A stretch of DNA of 64,000 nucleotides from Trichuris trichiura (taxonomy: Eukaryota > Nematoda > Enoplea > Trichinellida > Trichuridae), in the NCBI GenBank assembly GCA_037903355.1, contig JBAJFE010000004.1:4076001-4140000 (forward strand). Direction: 5' to 3'. The position numbers were made by a program, and so were the translations under genes. Positions 33,133-44,491 of the stretch are shown in pieces; position 1 is the first letter of the stretch, and each line of letters opens with the position of its first letter. The notes below the pieces were generated by a model. It was not told the origin of the DNA, made no database searches, and saw only the letters and a list, made by a program, of their open reading frames with translations.

Positions 33133-35350
33133 GAAACCGGCCTAAATATTCAACGCTTTCGATAAAATTGCACTCGTCAAATGCGCCAGTTTGGAAAAGA
33201 TGCGCTTTGACTTTCGAACGAAGAACTTGCTAATGTAATTTGTGCTCAGGTGAACAACCATTCAAGCGTTATCTGTCCATTTTTATTAACTTTTTTACTA
33301 CGCGACAGCATTGCAAGCCAATGGAAGGTCAATTGCCGTGTATATTTTTTTTATTATTCAACGTCTTTCTTTTTTGAACGATTTAAATTTTGAAGAACGA
33401 TCCTAGCCGGCGTTACTTGAGGCGAAGCAGCGGTTACTGTTGATTAATTTGCAAATATTTCATCGAAGGAAAAAAATATATTTTCTCGCTAATAACGAGT
33501 ACTCATTTAAGCGATAGGAAGGAAAATGATACTGTAGCAATTAAAGCGCTTCCGATGTTTTAGGCGGACTAAACTAATGCAACTTAACAGCTGACGTAGA
33601 AAGGCGATCAAGCATGCAAGCAAAGAGCACATCACGTTTTATCGTGCATCATCACTTGGCAAACTAAACTTAGCCTTAGGCATGCGTTTAAAATTTTTAT
33701 AGATTTTGGACAAAGCGTTTTGCTTAGCTTGTGAGCTGCTTTGCGTAATTATGCTGCCACTGTCGAATGTATGGAGTAAAGTTTATTTTGCATAAAAAAT
33801 TCTTGATAACAAAGCAGTACTGGCGTTCGACTTGATCGCTTATAGGACCAGTCAAAATATACATCCACCCATACAGCTGGTTCTTCGTTAGTTTTTGGAA
33901 TCTTTAAATTCTTCCAGTTTACCATTATCATATCTGAGGGGTTGCATTTAACATTTTATCCGGCATATTCACTGCATGCCCGGTACCATCTTTGGAAGCG
34001 GATCCTGCATGCACTTCTCCGACCAGGCAGCTGCCACGTGCGGTAGGCAGCAAGTTCCGCTTAACCGCCTATCCACCTGTCAAGGCACAGCCACATATCA
34101 TGGAGTCCCACGTCAAGACGTACCAGCACTCATATTTTGGCGTAAAAGCTACGATGCCGAGCATAAACTTCTGCAGGTAAGCTGACAGCGCGCACCAACG
34201 GCTACCACTGTGCACATATCTTCTTAGGAAACGTTCCCCGCGGCAGGTAGCCGCACATCATTGATTGCGACTGTTATAATATCATATCATGAAACCGTGG
34301 TGGGCCATCGATTTATTTATGCTTCTTATAAGGTAGTCCGGACAATGCAGGTTACAAAGAACGTTGCTCACAACCATTTTCTCAAAGTTCACGAAAAAAA
34401 TGGCTGAGCTACCGGCGGAGCCATCCCGTTTACCTCATGTGAGCATATCGTATTCGTAAAAAATAGGCTGACGCACATGCTGCTCCTGCTTGTGTAGTAA
34501 TATCTTTCTTCTCAATTCACTTGCTAAATATCTTCACACGTCCATCAAGCAAGAGCTGCTTGGACAACAAGCAAAACAAGGTGCCTAACACAGCGAAGAC
34601 ACTTTAACCGCTGCATCACGACGGCAACTTACTAATGCAGAATTCTTTACTAAAATGATAATCAGGTAGGTAGGTTAAGAAAGACGTTATTGCTCGCCGG
34701 ATGAACTTGACTGTCATTAACTGTTTGCTTGGTGCTTGATCATCATTTTTCTCCTCTATGCCTATGATTTTTAGCTCATGCCAATATAGCGCAAGGGCGC
34801 AACTGCAATTTGACATAACATGCCATATAGCTTTAAAATGAGGCAAACGTTTGGCTAAGGAATTTTGTATTTTTACTATTCTTGTTACAACTACTTTAAA
34901 ATTCAAGCGGGGTTAATTTTATCTATAATTCGCTGCATCATTACGGTGAAAAATAAATTGACGCGCAGGTACGACTTGGAGTAGTTTTCTTGTTACTTTA
35001 AACTGAGTAGCTAACTGTGCTCGTTTCTTGTTCATCGCGGTCACTTTCGCTGTGACGTGTATGGTGTACCTGTCGCTGCGGAGTGTTAAGGTGGGCAAGA
35101 AAATGTTTTATGCCAATGATAGAGGATATGAAATTCTGTTTGATGATATGAACTTGGGGCCTTTTTGTGGTACGTGAAGAACAGAGGATATTCCATGGGT
35201 AACGCGGAGTCAGTAGGCGCGTTCTAATGAAAGATATGCTCGAGAAACGCATACCCGGGAGTAACAATTATGCATCTATGGGTCAACGAGGAACCTGGCG
35301 AAATTTATTCGAAATGCAGCATGGCGCCCAACGCACGAGAACGACGTGTT
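33133..35350. other. Gene-poor stretch
   Basis: 33133-33260 may contain the unresolved 5' exon of the DEK_C-SWIB gene. A plus stretch at 33976-34171, ending before GTAAGC, is open in two frames and GC-richer than its surroundings; it may be an exon but no domain is seen. The rest shows nothing I can support. Confidence 0.4.
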
Positions 35351-35364
35351 GCACGAATGAACTA

Positions 35365-35860
35365 TTATTATTGATGATATTGATACAGGACAAGCAAAGT
35401 TGAGGACTGCCGTTGACCGTCTAATTGATCTTGGCAGCTTTCCTCAAAAAAGATATGGTTAAGATATTCTGAAGCTAAATAAGTCATGCTGAGTTTTATC
35501 GTATGATATAGGTTCATACGAAAGAAAAATGTCTTGGAGGTCAGACGATTTTGTGTTGCAAGGCCTTCATATGTGAGAGCTATTTGAACGATATTTATTG
35601 ATGATATTTATACACGGCAAGCGGAAGTGGACATTGCCGTCGACCGTCTCATTGATCTCAGCGGCTTTAAAGAGCCATGCAATCATGTGCTGGATGATAT
35701 AGGCATTCGGGAAAGAAAAGCCTTTGGTTTGCAGGCAGTTGCAATGTTGGAACCGTTTCAGTGATATTGATTGAGGATATTTCACGTTTTCGCTGAAGAC
35801 GGCGGCAAGAAGGCTGGTCCATGTAGCATCAGCCGCTTTGGGGTCTACTTCAATGAGTCC
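35365..35860 (+). repeat. Degenerate tandem units, about 225 bp
   Basis: 35370-35445 (ATTGATGATATTGATACAGG ... GACTGCCGTTGACCGTCTAA) recurs at 35595-35670 (ATTGATGATATTTATACACG ... CATTGCCGTCGACCGTCTCA). A weaker third version follows from about 35763 (GATATTGATTGAGGATATTT ... CATCAGCCGCTTTGG). The motif GATGATAT is repeated through the block and already appears near 35140. No coding function is evident. Confidence 0.6.
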
Positions 35861-36059
35861 AGGATCGACTCGACAGGAAACCACCTCTGCTATCAATTCG
35901 GATGAGCCCCTCAGCAGGCAATCCTGGTAAAGGCAAAGAGATGTTTTGTGAGTTTCTGTTTGTTTGCGCTGAAGACGACCCAAGGTTGGAGCCGGAAGCT
36001 CCACTGGAAAAGTTTTGGTGTGATAATGCGGTATCTGTAATAAAGAAAGAAGAATCTTT

Positions 36060-36170
36060 ATTTGGTTGCTTCTTTTTGTACGGATTTTTATGTCCTGTTG
36101 AAAAAACTTGCTTCTTTTTGTACGGATTTCAACGGGACATAAAAATCCGTACAAAAAGAAGCAACCAAAT
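36060..36170. repeat. 43-bp near-perfect inverted repeat with nested direct repeat
   Basis: Left arm 36060-36102 and right arm 36128-36170 are reverse complements over 43 bp with one mismatch, around a 25-bp centre. The centre repeats the arm interior once more (TTGCTTCTTTTTGTACGGAT), so the segment occurs three times, twice direct and once inverted. A stable cruciform or RNA hairpin is expected. Confidence 0.92.
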
Positions 36171-37165
36171 GAAATTATACGGCCCCGTATGAAGACACTA
36201 TATCTTCAAGAAGAATCTTTATATGAATTTTACTCCCGCTATGAAGGAGTGAAAGCAACATACAATTAACGATATTGTATGAAGTCAGACTTGTGATGAA
36301 GGCTAGACGGAAAGGCTTGATGGACTTTGGGTGATTTCCCTCATGAAAGGCGTGATATGGATAGGGTTTGGAGCAGGACCAATGACGTTATTGCCATTTC
36401 AATAGTGTATGCCGTCGACAATAAGGATAATGTTCAAAGCAATGAAAAAGAGAACGGAGTCATGGTAATATCATTGTCTGAAGCAAGAGGTGGCTCATAT
36501 GGAAGCGACATCCGCCATTTCACGAATCGTTGAATCCATGATAGAATTCCGTTGCTGAAGCAGCGTACAACTTGATGCGTTGTACAGCTTGCTGAACAAG
36601 CAGTTCTACGAATTTTCTTGAATGTTGCTGCTTTTCAGTCGGTTCGTTCGCTTTTATAGAAATAAATTATAATGTGGAATTGCGCTGTTCAATGCTCATT
36701 TCATTGGGTTGCGTTATCTCTTCTCTCCTAACGGACTGGCGCCTCTGGGCTACGTAACCTTAGTTAACAGCAATTCACTTTGGAATCACGTTTATTCAAC
36801 TAACACCGCTTATTATTATTAATATTATTATTGTTGTTGTTATTATTACTATTATCGGTGTTTTCGTTAAAGTTAGCGGTTCCTTGACCGCCTGGCAGCA
36901 AATGGTGCTTATGGACAATAAATGAACTAAAGACTGTTAACATCTGGCATTGCAATCGTATCTGTGTTGAATAATTCCTGACTGTGAGTTGCCGGATTGG
37001 ATGAGAGTTACTACCGGTAAAACTATCCGCATTTGAGGACTGCGCGCTCTCCAATAACTTGCGTGTCCATTTCCTTTCCGCGATTTACAGCTACTACTGA
37101 CCGCATTTAGTAAGGATGCTTTTAGCACCTAATTTTTTTTTATTGTATCTGGCAAATTCTACGAT
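36171..37165. other. Intergenic with a short (ATT) microsatellite
   Basis: 36806-36856 is an imperfect ATT/GTT trinucleotide tract. No supported gene in this stretch. Confidence 0.5.
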
Positions 37166-37800
37166 TTCTACACAATTTTCAACTTGTAATTCGTATTAAC
37201 TAATCGAATTTGGTTTTTCAAAGTTACTTGCAGTGAAGTCTTCCAACCTATTCAATTATTCTAAAGTGATTACGGTCATTTGGATTAGTAAATTGGATTT
37301 TCAAGCAACAAAGCCTTAGTAAAGCTTTCTACGCAGTTTTGCTGCCAAGGAACACATCTATCTTCATTCTTTTGTCCAATGATTTTTAAAACGTCTTTGT
37401 AAGTTAACCGGCTCTTTCTCTTCCAGTAATCACTTCAGATGCGAATGTTAACAAATACTGAATCCGTCAAAGGTACAGAACAATAAACTTGAGCAAACGA
37501 TGAAAAAAGAGCTGCTAATCAAAAGTTAATAATTAATACTATATTAATTAGTATGGACGTTTAAGTAGTCTCCATAATTGTATTCATGACAAGCGGAAAA
37601 CCCCAAGTCAATGCGCACATAACGCATTAACAATTATTCAAGCGAAAGCGAGGCAAATTTATCCCGCTTACAAGTCTTTGTAAGTCGTAGAAAACAAACA
37701 CATTTACAAACAGCACGCATTTGAGCTATTCGGTTGAAATTTTTGCAGTTCGTGTTTACGTTCCACTATGCGAGAGCGGCAAGTTACTGCCAATGTTCAT

Positions 37801-37808
37801 TATATAAA
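37801..37808 (+). promoter_or_regulatory. TATA-like box of U2 copy 2
   Basis: TATATAAA about 30 bases before the U2 start in CAATGTTCATTATATAAATA, matching the same position in copy 1. Confidence 0.45.
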
Positions 37809-37830
37809 TAGGGAAGCGGTGAATGTCGTT

Positions 37831-38021
37831 ATCGCTTCTCGGCTCTCAGGAGCTAAGATCAAAGTGTAGTATCTGTTCTTATCAGCTTAATATCTGATAC
37901 GGGGTCCATGTGGCCCCAAAGATATTAAATGAATTTTTTGGCATAAGGTGGGGTCGCAACAGCTTGCTGTCCGCCCACCGCGGGTCGGCCCGGTATTGCA
38001 CTACTTCCGGGATCGGCCCAA
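37831..38021 (+). ncRNA. U2 snRNA, copy 2
   Basis: The 5' 105 bases are the same as copy 1: ATCGCTTCTCGGC, GCTAAGATCAAAGTG, GTAGTATCTGTTC and the stem-loop IIb GGGGTCCATGTGGCCCC. The Sm site AATGAATTTTTTGG is closer to the canonical run of T than that of copy 1. The 3' domain ends GGCCCGGTATTGCACTACTT ... GATCGGCCCA. Differences between copies are limited to the Sm region and the start of stem-loop III. Confidence 0.92.
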
Positions 38022-38594
38022 TCATAATTTTCAAAATTCACAACAAAACCAAATGGCTTGACTAGCTTGAATAGTTGTTGTTCGTTTGACAGCTTGTAGT
38101 CATACTGTAACATTGTCGGTACTACCATTCTTGTCCCCCCTAACTTAGCTGATGCCAAAGTACAAGTCCATGTTTACGCTTACTTTAGGCAGGATAGCAT
38201 AAGCACGATGCTCGCTAGTAATGGCGGGCGGGCTCAGCTGGTTTGCTTGTTAGGAACCTGCATTTTTAAGGTTACGGTAGGAGTGCAACTTTCAGTTACT
38301 TGAGCATGACATTGTGCAGAGGGTCCTGTCGGATGAGACATGCAAATTCTCTCCTGGCAAGCGCGCAGCCATCTAGTCTTGCCTTTGCCTACGCCTAAGT
38401 CAAAATATATACCCATAACATTCAGGAAAGGCAGAATAGGATGGGCGCCAAATGTGGGGAGGTATGATGGTGGGAGCATAACTGTGAAATCCCCAAAGCG
38501 CTTTCCAAATACTTTTTTTGTCTTTTGCATTTCTTGATAGAGGAACTGCAAATTTCGTATGCTCCAAGTTAATTTCGTCTGCTGTACATGAATG

Positions 38595-39161
38595 TCCATT
38601 GGTGCATCGATAATTATTAGTTGTGTCTGTGGGCTGTTATCAGTTGGCACGGAGCAGAATAGCAGCTCGTATATGACAGTGCGAAAGTTGTGAAAAAAAA
38701 TTGTGGCCTTAAATTAATGAATCCTTCCTTTCCCGATGACTTCAGGAAGTCAGTTGGACTTGAGGACAAAGGGATCGATACATCTAAAGCGCTGAAATGA
38801 CTAATGGCAAAAGCAAATAAAAACTGTCTGGTAGAAAGATATTCTTGCTTCTTAAAGTTAACGGAAGTAGTCCAGGGTGACTCAGTAAATGAAGATTTAA
38901 TTCATTAATAAACAGAGCCATTTCTCATTCTACCGTAGTCTTTTTGTGAAGTTCATGTTCAATCTCCTCTGGGCGCTCGCCCATCCTCCAATCATAATCC
39001 CAGTAGAACGCCGCCTAAGCTTTACGTTGAGGCTTAGATTTAGGCTTGGGCTTAGACTAAGATTGACGCTTTCGTTGAAATTATCCATTACGTCTTTGCC
39101 GGTCATACTTCTTTACTGTAGTTCTTTTTCTAGTTATTTAGCTTCAGTTTTAAAAAGTTAT
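38595..39161. other. Intergenic with TTAGGC-like runs
   Basis: 39027-39057 reads TGAGGCTTAGATTTAGGCTT then GGGCTTAGAC, an imperfect series resembling the nematode telomere unit TTAGGC. No gene supported. Confidence 0.35.
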
Positions 39162-39278
39162 TTATGAGAGAAACCTTTGCATAATTTCGCTTCGATGTTT
39201 CAGTGCAAGTTTGTCAGCACCGGAACCCGTCAGGTTATTGCAGGCTTTGAGATCCCGGTGAAACTTCATAGCTTCCAT
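39162..39278 (-). pseudogene. Possible protein-kinase catalytic-loop relic
   Basis: A 38-codon minus frame reads MEAMKFHRDLKACNNLTGSG and then ADKLALKH. HRDLKAxN is the kinase catalytic loop pattern, followed by a short spacer and KL as in the strand before DFG, but DFG is not seen and no other kinase segment flanks it. Either a decayed duplicate or an exon of something unresolved; chance cannot be excluded. Confidence 0.3.
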
Positions 39279-39639
39279 TGTGGTGACCAGAACTTAAAGT
39301 ATTGGTGGAACAGTGTAGCCGCATAGTTGTTAGAAAGAAAGTTGAGGTGCATAGCCAGCAAGGTCCAAGTCTTGTAATTATAATCGTGAGTATTGTATTA
39401 GTAAATTATCCGCTGGGTTTGAATTAAGAATCCTCCCTAAATGATCATTAAGACGGGATGCTTCTTAACAGGGCAATGGATTTTCATCACTATTTCGTAC
39501 AGTATGTTTTCTTGCCCGTTGTTGGGTTCTGAAAGAGGCATAGTGACACACCCATGTCAGTAAAGAGAGGCGTAGTGACAGGGATGGTGGACTGCGCCAT
39601 CGCAATCTGTGATCCGGAATTCCTGAATTACATCACATA

Positions 39640-40331
39640 GCGACGACGTTGGTGAAAAATGGCTACCCCGAAACCTTCGTCTCCTCCACCATAGCGCGAA
39701 GGTTAAACCTAACCGACTCCTCCTCAACTACTGAGAGGGATCGTCTTCCAGTCCTCACTATTCCGTACTACGTCAGCCTGAGGGAACACTTGCAACGTCT
39801 GGGTCGCCAGTACGGCTTCCGCATTTTCTTCAAGTCTTCCCCCAACCTTTGTTCCTTAGTGCGGAACGATAAGACCAAGGTCCCATTCGAACAGAAACCT
39901 GACGTCGTTTATGTGATTAATTGTGATTGCAACGCTTCCTACATAGGAGAAACGGGCAATACGTTATTTGACAGATTTAAAGAACACATGATATGCTCAA
40001 GAGTTACCAATCCGCGGAAGATGAACTGAATGGAATATACAGGATACGTCGGGGACGCCCTAGAACCATTCCCCCTTTACAAGCCATGGAAAAAGCGAAA
40101 AACACTTCCGCGGTTGCTGAGCATTCCTCTCAATGTTCACGTGACCTGCACCCGTCCATCATTTGCCGCGAGAGCCATTTTCACCTTAGGCAAATAAAGG
40201 AGTCCCTGTTCATTCGCAATAACATGTCCATTAACCGTGACAAAGGGGTGGAGGTCAGCTCGATATGGACATCTGTTATCAGTAAAACGGGATGTTGTTC
40301 CATACTGACTGGCGCCCCTCAGTACCTATAA
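39640..40331 (+). pseudogene. Penelope-like retroelement 3' fragment with GIY-YIG domain
   Basis: The frame 39649-40029 carries the C-terminal end of a Penelope-type reverse transcriptase (YVSLREHLQRLGRQYGFRIF) and the start of the linked GIY-YIG nuclease (VVYVINCDCNASYIGETGN ... FDRFKEHM). A frameshift near 40000 moves the rest to 39993-40331: NTSAVAEHSSQC, then ICRESHFHLRQIKESLFIR and MSINRDKGVEVSSIW, the usual end of the PLE nuclease region. The reverse-transcriptase fingers and palm are missing upstream. 5' truncation is the common fate of such elements. Confidence 0.8.
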
Positions 40332-40788
40332 ATACCCTAACATCGGAGTAAAAGTACCATTACCACCATCGCTGACGACGGGACAAGGTTAGTCCCGAAA
40401 GCTCCGAACTGTTTAAGTACTTGTTCTGTATTTTTCCTTAATAATTGCTCATCCATCCGTTGGTAGGGCATTTGCTTCTCCCTAAATGGTGCTTTTTGAT
40501 CTTAAATTCCTTTTATGGTAATCTGGGCTGTCTTATTTTCATAAAAAATTTTAGTTCGCAAATCCATAGTGTTTTAGGGGCGTTATTTTGCCATAAAAAT
40601 CGCAGTTAATGATATTACTCAAAAAGCAATTGTTGATAAGCAGGTACATAGGCACTCTGTACCTGCGTACTTAATCACTTTAAAGTGAACCATTAGCTTA
40701 AGCTAATTTTGTCAGCAGCCAAATTCATTTCAGTAACTCATTTCAGCTGTAACTAGTCGTGCAGTCGACAAGCGACATTCCAACTGGC
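40332..40788. other. Intergenic upstream of MSP gene 2
   Basis: No gene seen. The acceptor CTAGTCGTGCAG ends at about 40764, upstream of the MSP start. Confidence 0.5.
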
Positions 40789-41364
40789 ATGCAGTTTGAA
40801 AAAGGCACGCTGGAAATAGTTCCGAGTGACGTTCTGCACTTTTGTGGTGACGCCGGTGTAGCTCAGATTACTTATCTTCAATTTTACAACAACTCAAAAG
40901 AGTACGCTGTATATAGACTGAGAAGCACCAGTCCTGCTGAAATTGGATTCGAGCCGGCTTTTGGTATTCTGGAGCCATTCCAATTGCAGAAAGTTATCGT
41001 TCATTGCACTCTGCTGCGTGATCAGCATGAGCAGCAGAATAAAGAAAGATGCACAGTGATAGCGCGCCTAATACCGGACGGCTTTGAAGGAAAAGAAGTG
41101 AATGACAATATGGAGACAAAAACGTCTAGCGACTACATTGAAAAAATGTATCGACTTGAAATCCGGTATGACTTGGACAGCTGTGATATACTGCAACCGA
41201 CGACCAGCAGCGGTCATTTGGCGTTTAGAAATGTGGTCATCAAGAAGACGTCCAAAGTTTCATCCGGTTTCGAAAGAAATGACAGCGATGATAGCGGTAC
41301 TTACGAATTTGGCAGTATAAGTGACAGCGATTATAGTAATGGTGTTGGTTCAGACCTTGAGTAG
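40789..41364 (+). CDS. MSP-domain protein, second copy
   Basis: 191 residues from ATG 40789. The MSP fold is clear: LEIVPSDVLHFCGDAGVAQI, LQFYNNSKEYAVYRLRSTSP, GFEPAFGILEPFQLQKVIVH, CTVIARLIPDGF, LEIRYDLDSCDI. The tail is shorter than in the first gene and acidic/Ser-rich (NDSDDSGTYEFGSISDSDYS), with possible CK2 sites. The same frame continues upstream into STSDIPTG, but an acceptor (GTCGTGCAG) lies 24 bases before this ATG, as in the first gene, which supports this start. Sperm cytoskeletal or cytosolic function is inferred from the family only. AATAAA at about 41690. Confidence 0.85.
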   Translation: MQFEKGTLEIVPSDVLHFCGDAGVAQITYLQFYNNSKEYAVYRLRSTSPAEIGFEPAFGILEPFQLQKVIVHCTLLRDQHEQQNKERCTVIARLIPDGFEGKEVNDNMETKTSSDYIEKMYRLEIRYDLDSCDILQPTTSSGHLAFRNVVIKKTSKVSSGFERNDSDDSGTYEFGSISDSDYSNGVGSDLE

Positions 41365-42571
41365 CCTAGTAAGTGTCCATACTTTTGTCAAATCACAATA
41401 GGTTCAGAAATGGGTGTGTCAAACAATTCTCTTATCAAAAAAGCAATTAATAGGTCATCCGCAATGCGCTTGAAAGTTTCAATGCCTTATATGGGCATGT
41501 CATCATTGTAAAAAGTTCCCGTAGCATATTTTAACAGTGCTCTGCGAATTGTAAAAAGATGCAAAACCATTGTCAATTAAGTTGTTTTACAGTCTATTAA
41601 ACGGGCGCAATAACTATTCGACTTTGTCCTCCAACGCGCATTTGCCAAATACGGTACCATGAGCTGGATGGTTTTCGTTGAGAGTTCAAATAAAGGTGGA
41701 GCAGAACACTCACGGCACTTTTATCCGCCTATGATTACGCCGTCTACTTCTACAAAAAAATAATGAAGGTCTTTATCTCTTAAAACCAAATAGTTTCGCC
41801 GCACGTTTTGCTAACTTATTTTTAAAAAAGGCTATATTAACGCCGGCGTCATACAAAACAAAAACTTGCGTTCATCCTACGGCAAAGACGTGCAGCTGAA
41901 AAAGTTGGCCGCAAACGAAAACGTACCAGCGAACGGCAAATTGCAAATAAAGTCAATAAATTTGTTTTACTCTTTTCAACGTTGCAAAATTCCATTTACA
42001 CTTCTGAGTTAAACTGAAAGTTCCGTCTGAATCGTGAAGAGACGAATTTGATCATCAAGTTTGAAAATTCACCCTGCCTATCATTTAGTGTACTGTAAAA
42101 CGTAACTTAACGGTCGTCCTATCTCTTTTATGCAAAAGGAAGTGGTTAGAAAAGCTGGGAGAATATTTCTAAATTAATTGTATCACAATCCATAAGCCGT
42201 TAGAGGACGACACCGGGAAGCAGACGCAAGGAAATGGTAAACTGTCAAATCCATAGGCAGTATTGCAATAACCCGTTTCGGAATACTTTGCAAAAAAATT
42301 TCGATCAGTCAAATTTTGGGCACTTGTGCTTCGTTCACTGCAAGAAGCCAAAAAGAATTCTAGCCAAGTCGCGCAACCCTTTGAATGCCATTTTGTTCCA
42401 AACAATATGGACAATATTCTAGCTCAAAAAATTTAAAATTCTTATTAGGAGTTAACTTTTGTAATAGATTGGTACAATATGGTTAAATTAGTGGGAAAAG
42501 TTGAGAGCCGGCAGCAGGAACCTGACTTCATGTTTACTGTAACGCATTCGTACCAACTTTAATCGTAGCGT
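41365..42571. other. Intergenic, possible small exons
   Basis: Short plus frames near 41635-41760, 41835-41960 (basic: RRAAEKVGRKRKRTSERQI) and 42234-42422 look partly protein-like, but none joins to another in phase. No call made. Confidence 0.35.
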
Positions 42572-44491
42572 ATGTATCGGCGGTATAACTCCAGCGGACT
42601 GTTTAGTCTACTTAAATTGACAAAAACATCTTTTTCCAATCAGCCTACGCCGCTTGAAAGCCAGTCTATAGGTATGACGAGCATTTCAAACTTATGCAAA
42701 TCAACATTCGCGCTTTGATGTAATAGATGTCCCCGCGAAAGCCTTGCATTTCGATCTTCCGTCTTCCCAATGGCGTCTTGATAAATGGAACAAATTTTTG
42801 GAAATCCCTCAAGCTTGGGTTTCCTCTTTGGACAAAGTGGAAGAAAATCGGGTTGGCTTAGTGCCACTGCATCCCGACGTGTTTCGCGTAGTGCCCAGGT
42901 ATTTTTTGTAAGATTTTCCGTTGGCGGGAGCTTGTAGCTTTTTAAAGAAAAGCAAGCTTTTACGGTAAAGTTTTTAAATTCCATATTTTGTCCGCATTGC
43001 ATGTTCCAAGCTTGTCGCTGCAGCTAGCGTTGCTCCATTGTAGTAATGTACGCCGGTTTCCTTTTTTCATTTATGGGGAAGCGGCTTGTAAAGTATACTT
43101 ATTAGTTCAACGCCAAAGGCTTAGCGAAGTAACCCTTTGTTCCTCCGTGTTCGCCTAACTTTTATTTTTCACAGGATCGACATACTCCATCAGAATGTTG
43201 TTTGGCAACTTAATTACCGTTCAGTGGTATGTACTTAATACACTGCTTATATTTCAAAGGTTAATGTCTTTGAATTTTTCATTGGGCTGAACGTCGCTTT
43301 GACGCATAACATTTCATTGGTGGTACTTAGTTCAAATGCGTCGAAATTTTGCCGGCGCCGTTTTGTTAACGGAATATGTTGGTTTCGCGTAACTGAGTTT
43401 CTGGCTGAGCAATGGGCTATTAGAGCATCCGTATTTCGATGGATGGGGTACTGTAGGTTAAACTGAAATCAAGTTCTGTTAGCTCAAGTAACCCCGAGCC
43501 AACTGAACTTATGCAGTTGTTGTTCTGAAGCTTAAGGCTAAGCAGCCTGTGAAAGAATATCTGTTGAAGAGAGTCGACGACATTTTTATTGATTACATCT
43601 GCTTGCAGTCCTTCGTGAAAGCCTTGACTCGAGGGGAAATGCCCGGCGGAGGGCGCAAACCTTGGCCCCAAAAGGGTTTAGGCAAAGCTCGTCACGGAAG
43701 TATTCGATCTCCAATATGGATTCGAGGTAGGGAAGCAGAACGCAAATTGATATGGCGAGAAATTTTGAATATTTGCATAGGCGGTATAAGCCATGGTCCA
43801 AGGGGACCTCGGACGAGATTCTACATGCTGCCAGATGCCATTCGCTTATACGGCTTGTGCACAGCACTAACTGTTAAACATGCCCAAGTATATTTCGTCG
43901 AAGCAGAACTTTGAAAATAAGGCGATCTTATTTGCAGGATGATCTTGTCATTGTGGACAACTTCGAATCTCTGCCTTCCGGTGACGCCAAGGTTTGCGAG
44001 TTTTGTTCCTTTTTTTTGCTCCACAATAATTCGCTATTTTTAGTATCTTGAAGACATAGCAGAAAGTCGAAATTGGGGTTTTTCGGTATTGTTTGTATGC
44101 AAGTAATTGGTTGACGCATTGGCGAACTGAATATATGTCAAATAAGTACTTGTTTAAGGGAGGACGTCGCGCCAAAGAACTTGGCATTAGCTTGTTCAGA
44201 AATAGGCAGTTTTAATTTAATGCCAGCCTACGGTACTACTTTTAAGCCATAGTAACCAAATCCTTATTTGGCGCTACAACTACCTTTTTAGGACTAAACT
44301 GTTTCAGCATGCTGAAACATCAGACCTTGGTCTTGTCCTTGGACACTGTTGAATACTTGCAACAACGTATTCTAAGCCAACTGCATCGCAAAGAGACTAT
44401 GCTAAAGAAGTTTGTATACAAGGACAACAAAGAACTTTTGCTTTCTGAGGGTGAGGATGACGAAGATGACTTTACGACACCTTTTGTTTGA
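42572..44491 (+). CDS. MRPL4: Mitochondrial ribosomal protein uL4m (MRPL4)
   Basis: Large-subunit mitoribosomal protein. Exons 42572-42671, 42727-42898, 43175-43226, 43609-43726, 43781-43887, 43938-43991, 44044-44102, 44159-44232 and 44292-44491 join in phase to 936 nt, 311 residues, the same length as human MRPL4. The N-terminus [20 protein letters not shown] is a likely mitochondrial presequence. Family hallmarks: [86 protein letters not shown] and [20 protein letters not shown]. Five introns are 50-60 bp. The C-terminus is acidic ([13 protein letters not shown]). AATAAA at 44537. Confidence 0.97.

Larger units (their letters stand above)
37170..38590 (+). repeat. Inverted duplication copy 2, containing U2 snRNA
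   Basis: Reverse-complement partner of 17990-19420, with the U2 gene roughly in the middle. Homology covers some 660 bp upstream and 570 bp downstream of U2. In both copies the downstream part keeps the segment CAAAAGACAAAAAAA followed by GGAAAGCGC. Confidence 0.85.

Noticed and set aside
33130..33262. ATG at 33263 (MVVHLSTNYISK) as start of the DEK_C gene
   Set aside because: Its frame stops before the DEK_C exon and is not the frame that continues into the domain; left unresolved.
35567..36154. Minus-strand 195-codon frame
   Set aside because: It overlaps the degenerate tandem units and the inverted repeat, and translates repeated sequence; no domain.
38234..38650. Minus-strand 138-codon frame over the U2 3' flank
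   Set aside because: It lies in duplicated repeat sequence. The matching region at 17930-18166 keeps only part of the frame, so it is probably non-coding, although both copies share a KTKK-GKR stretch.
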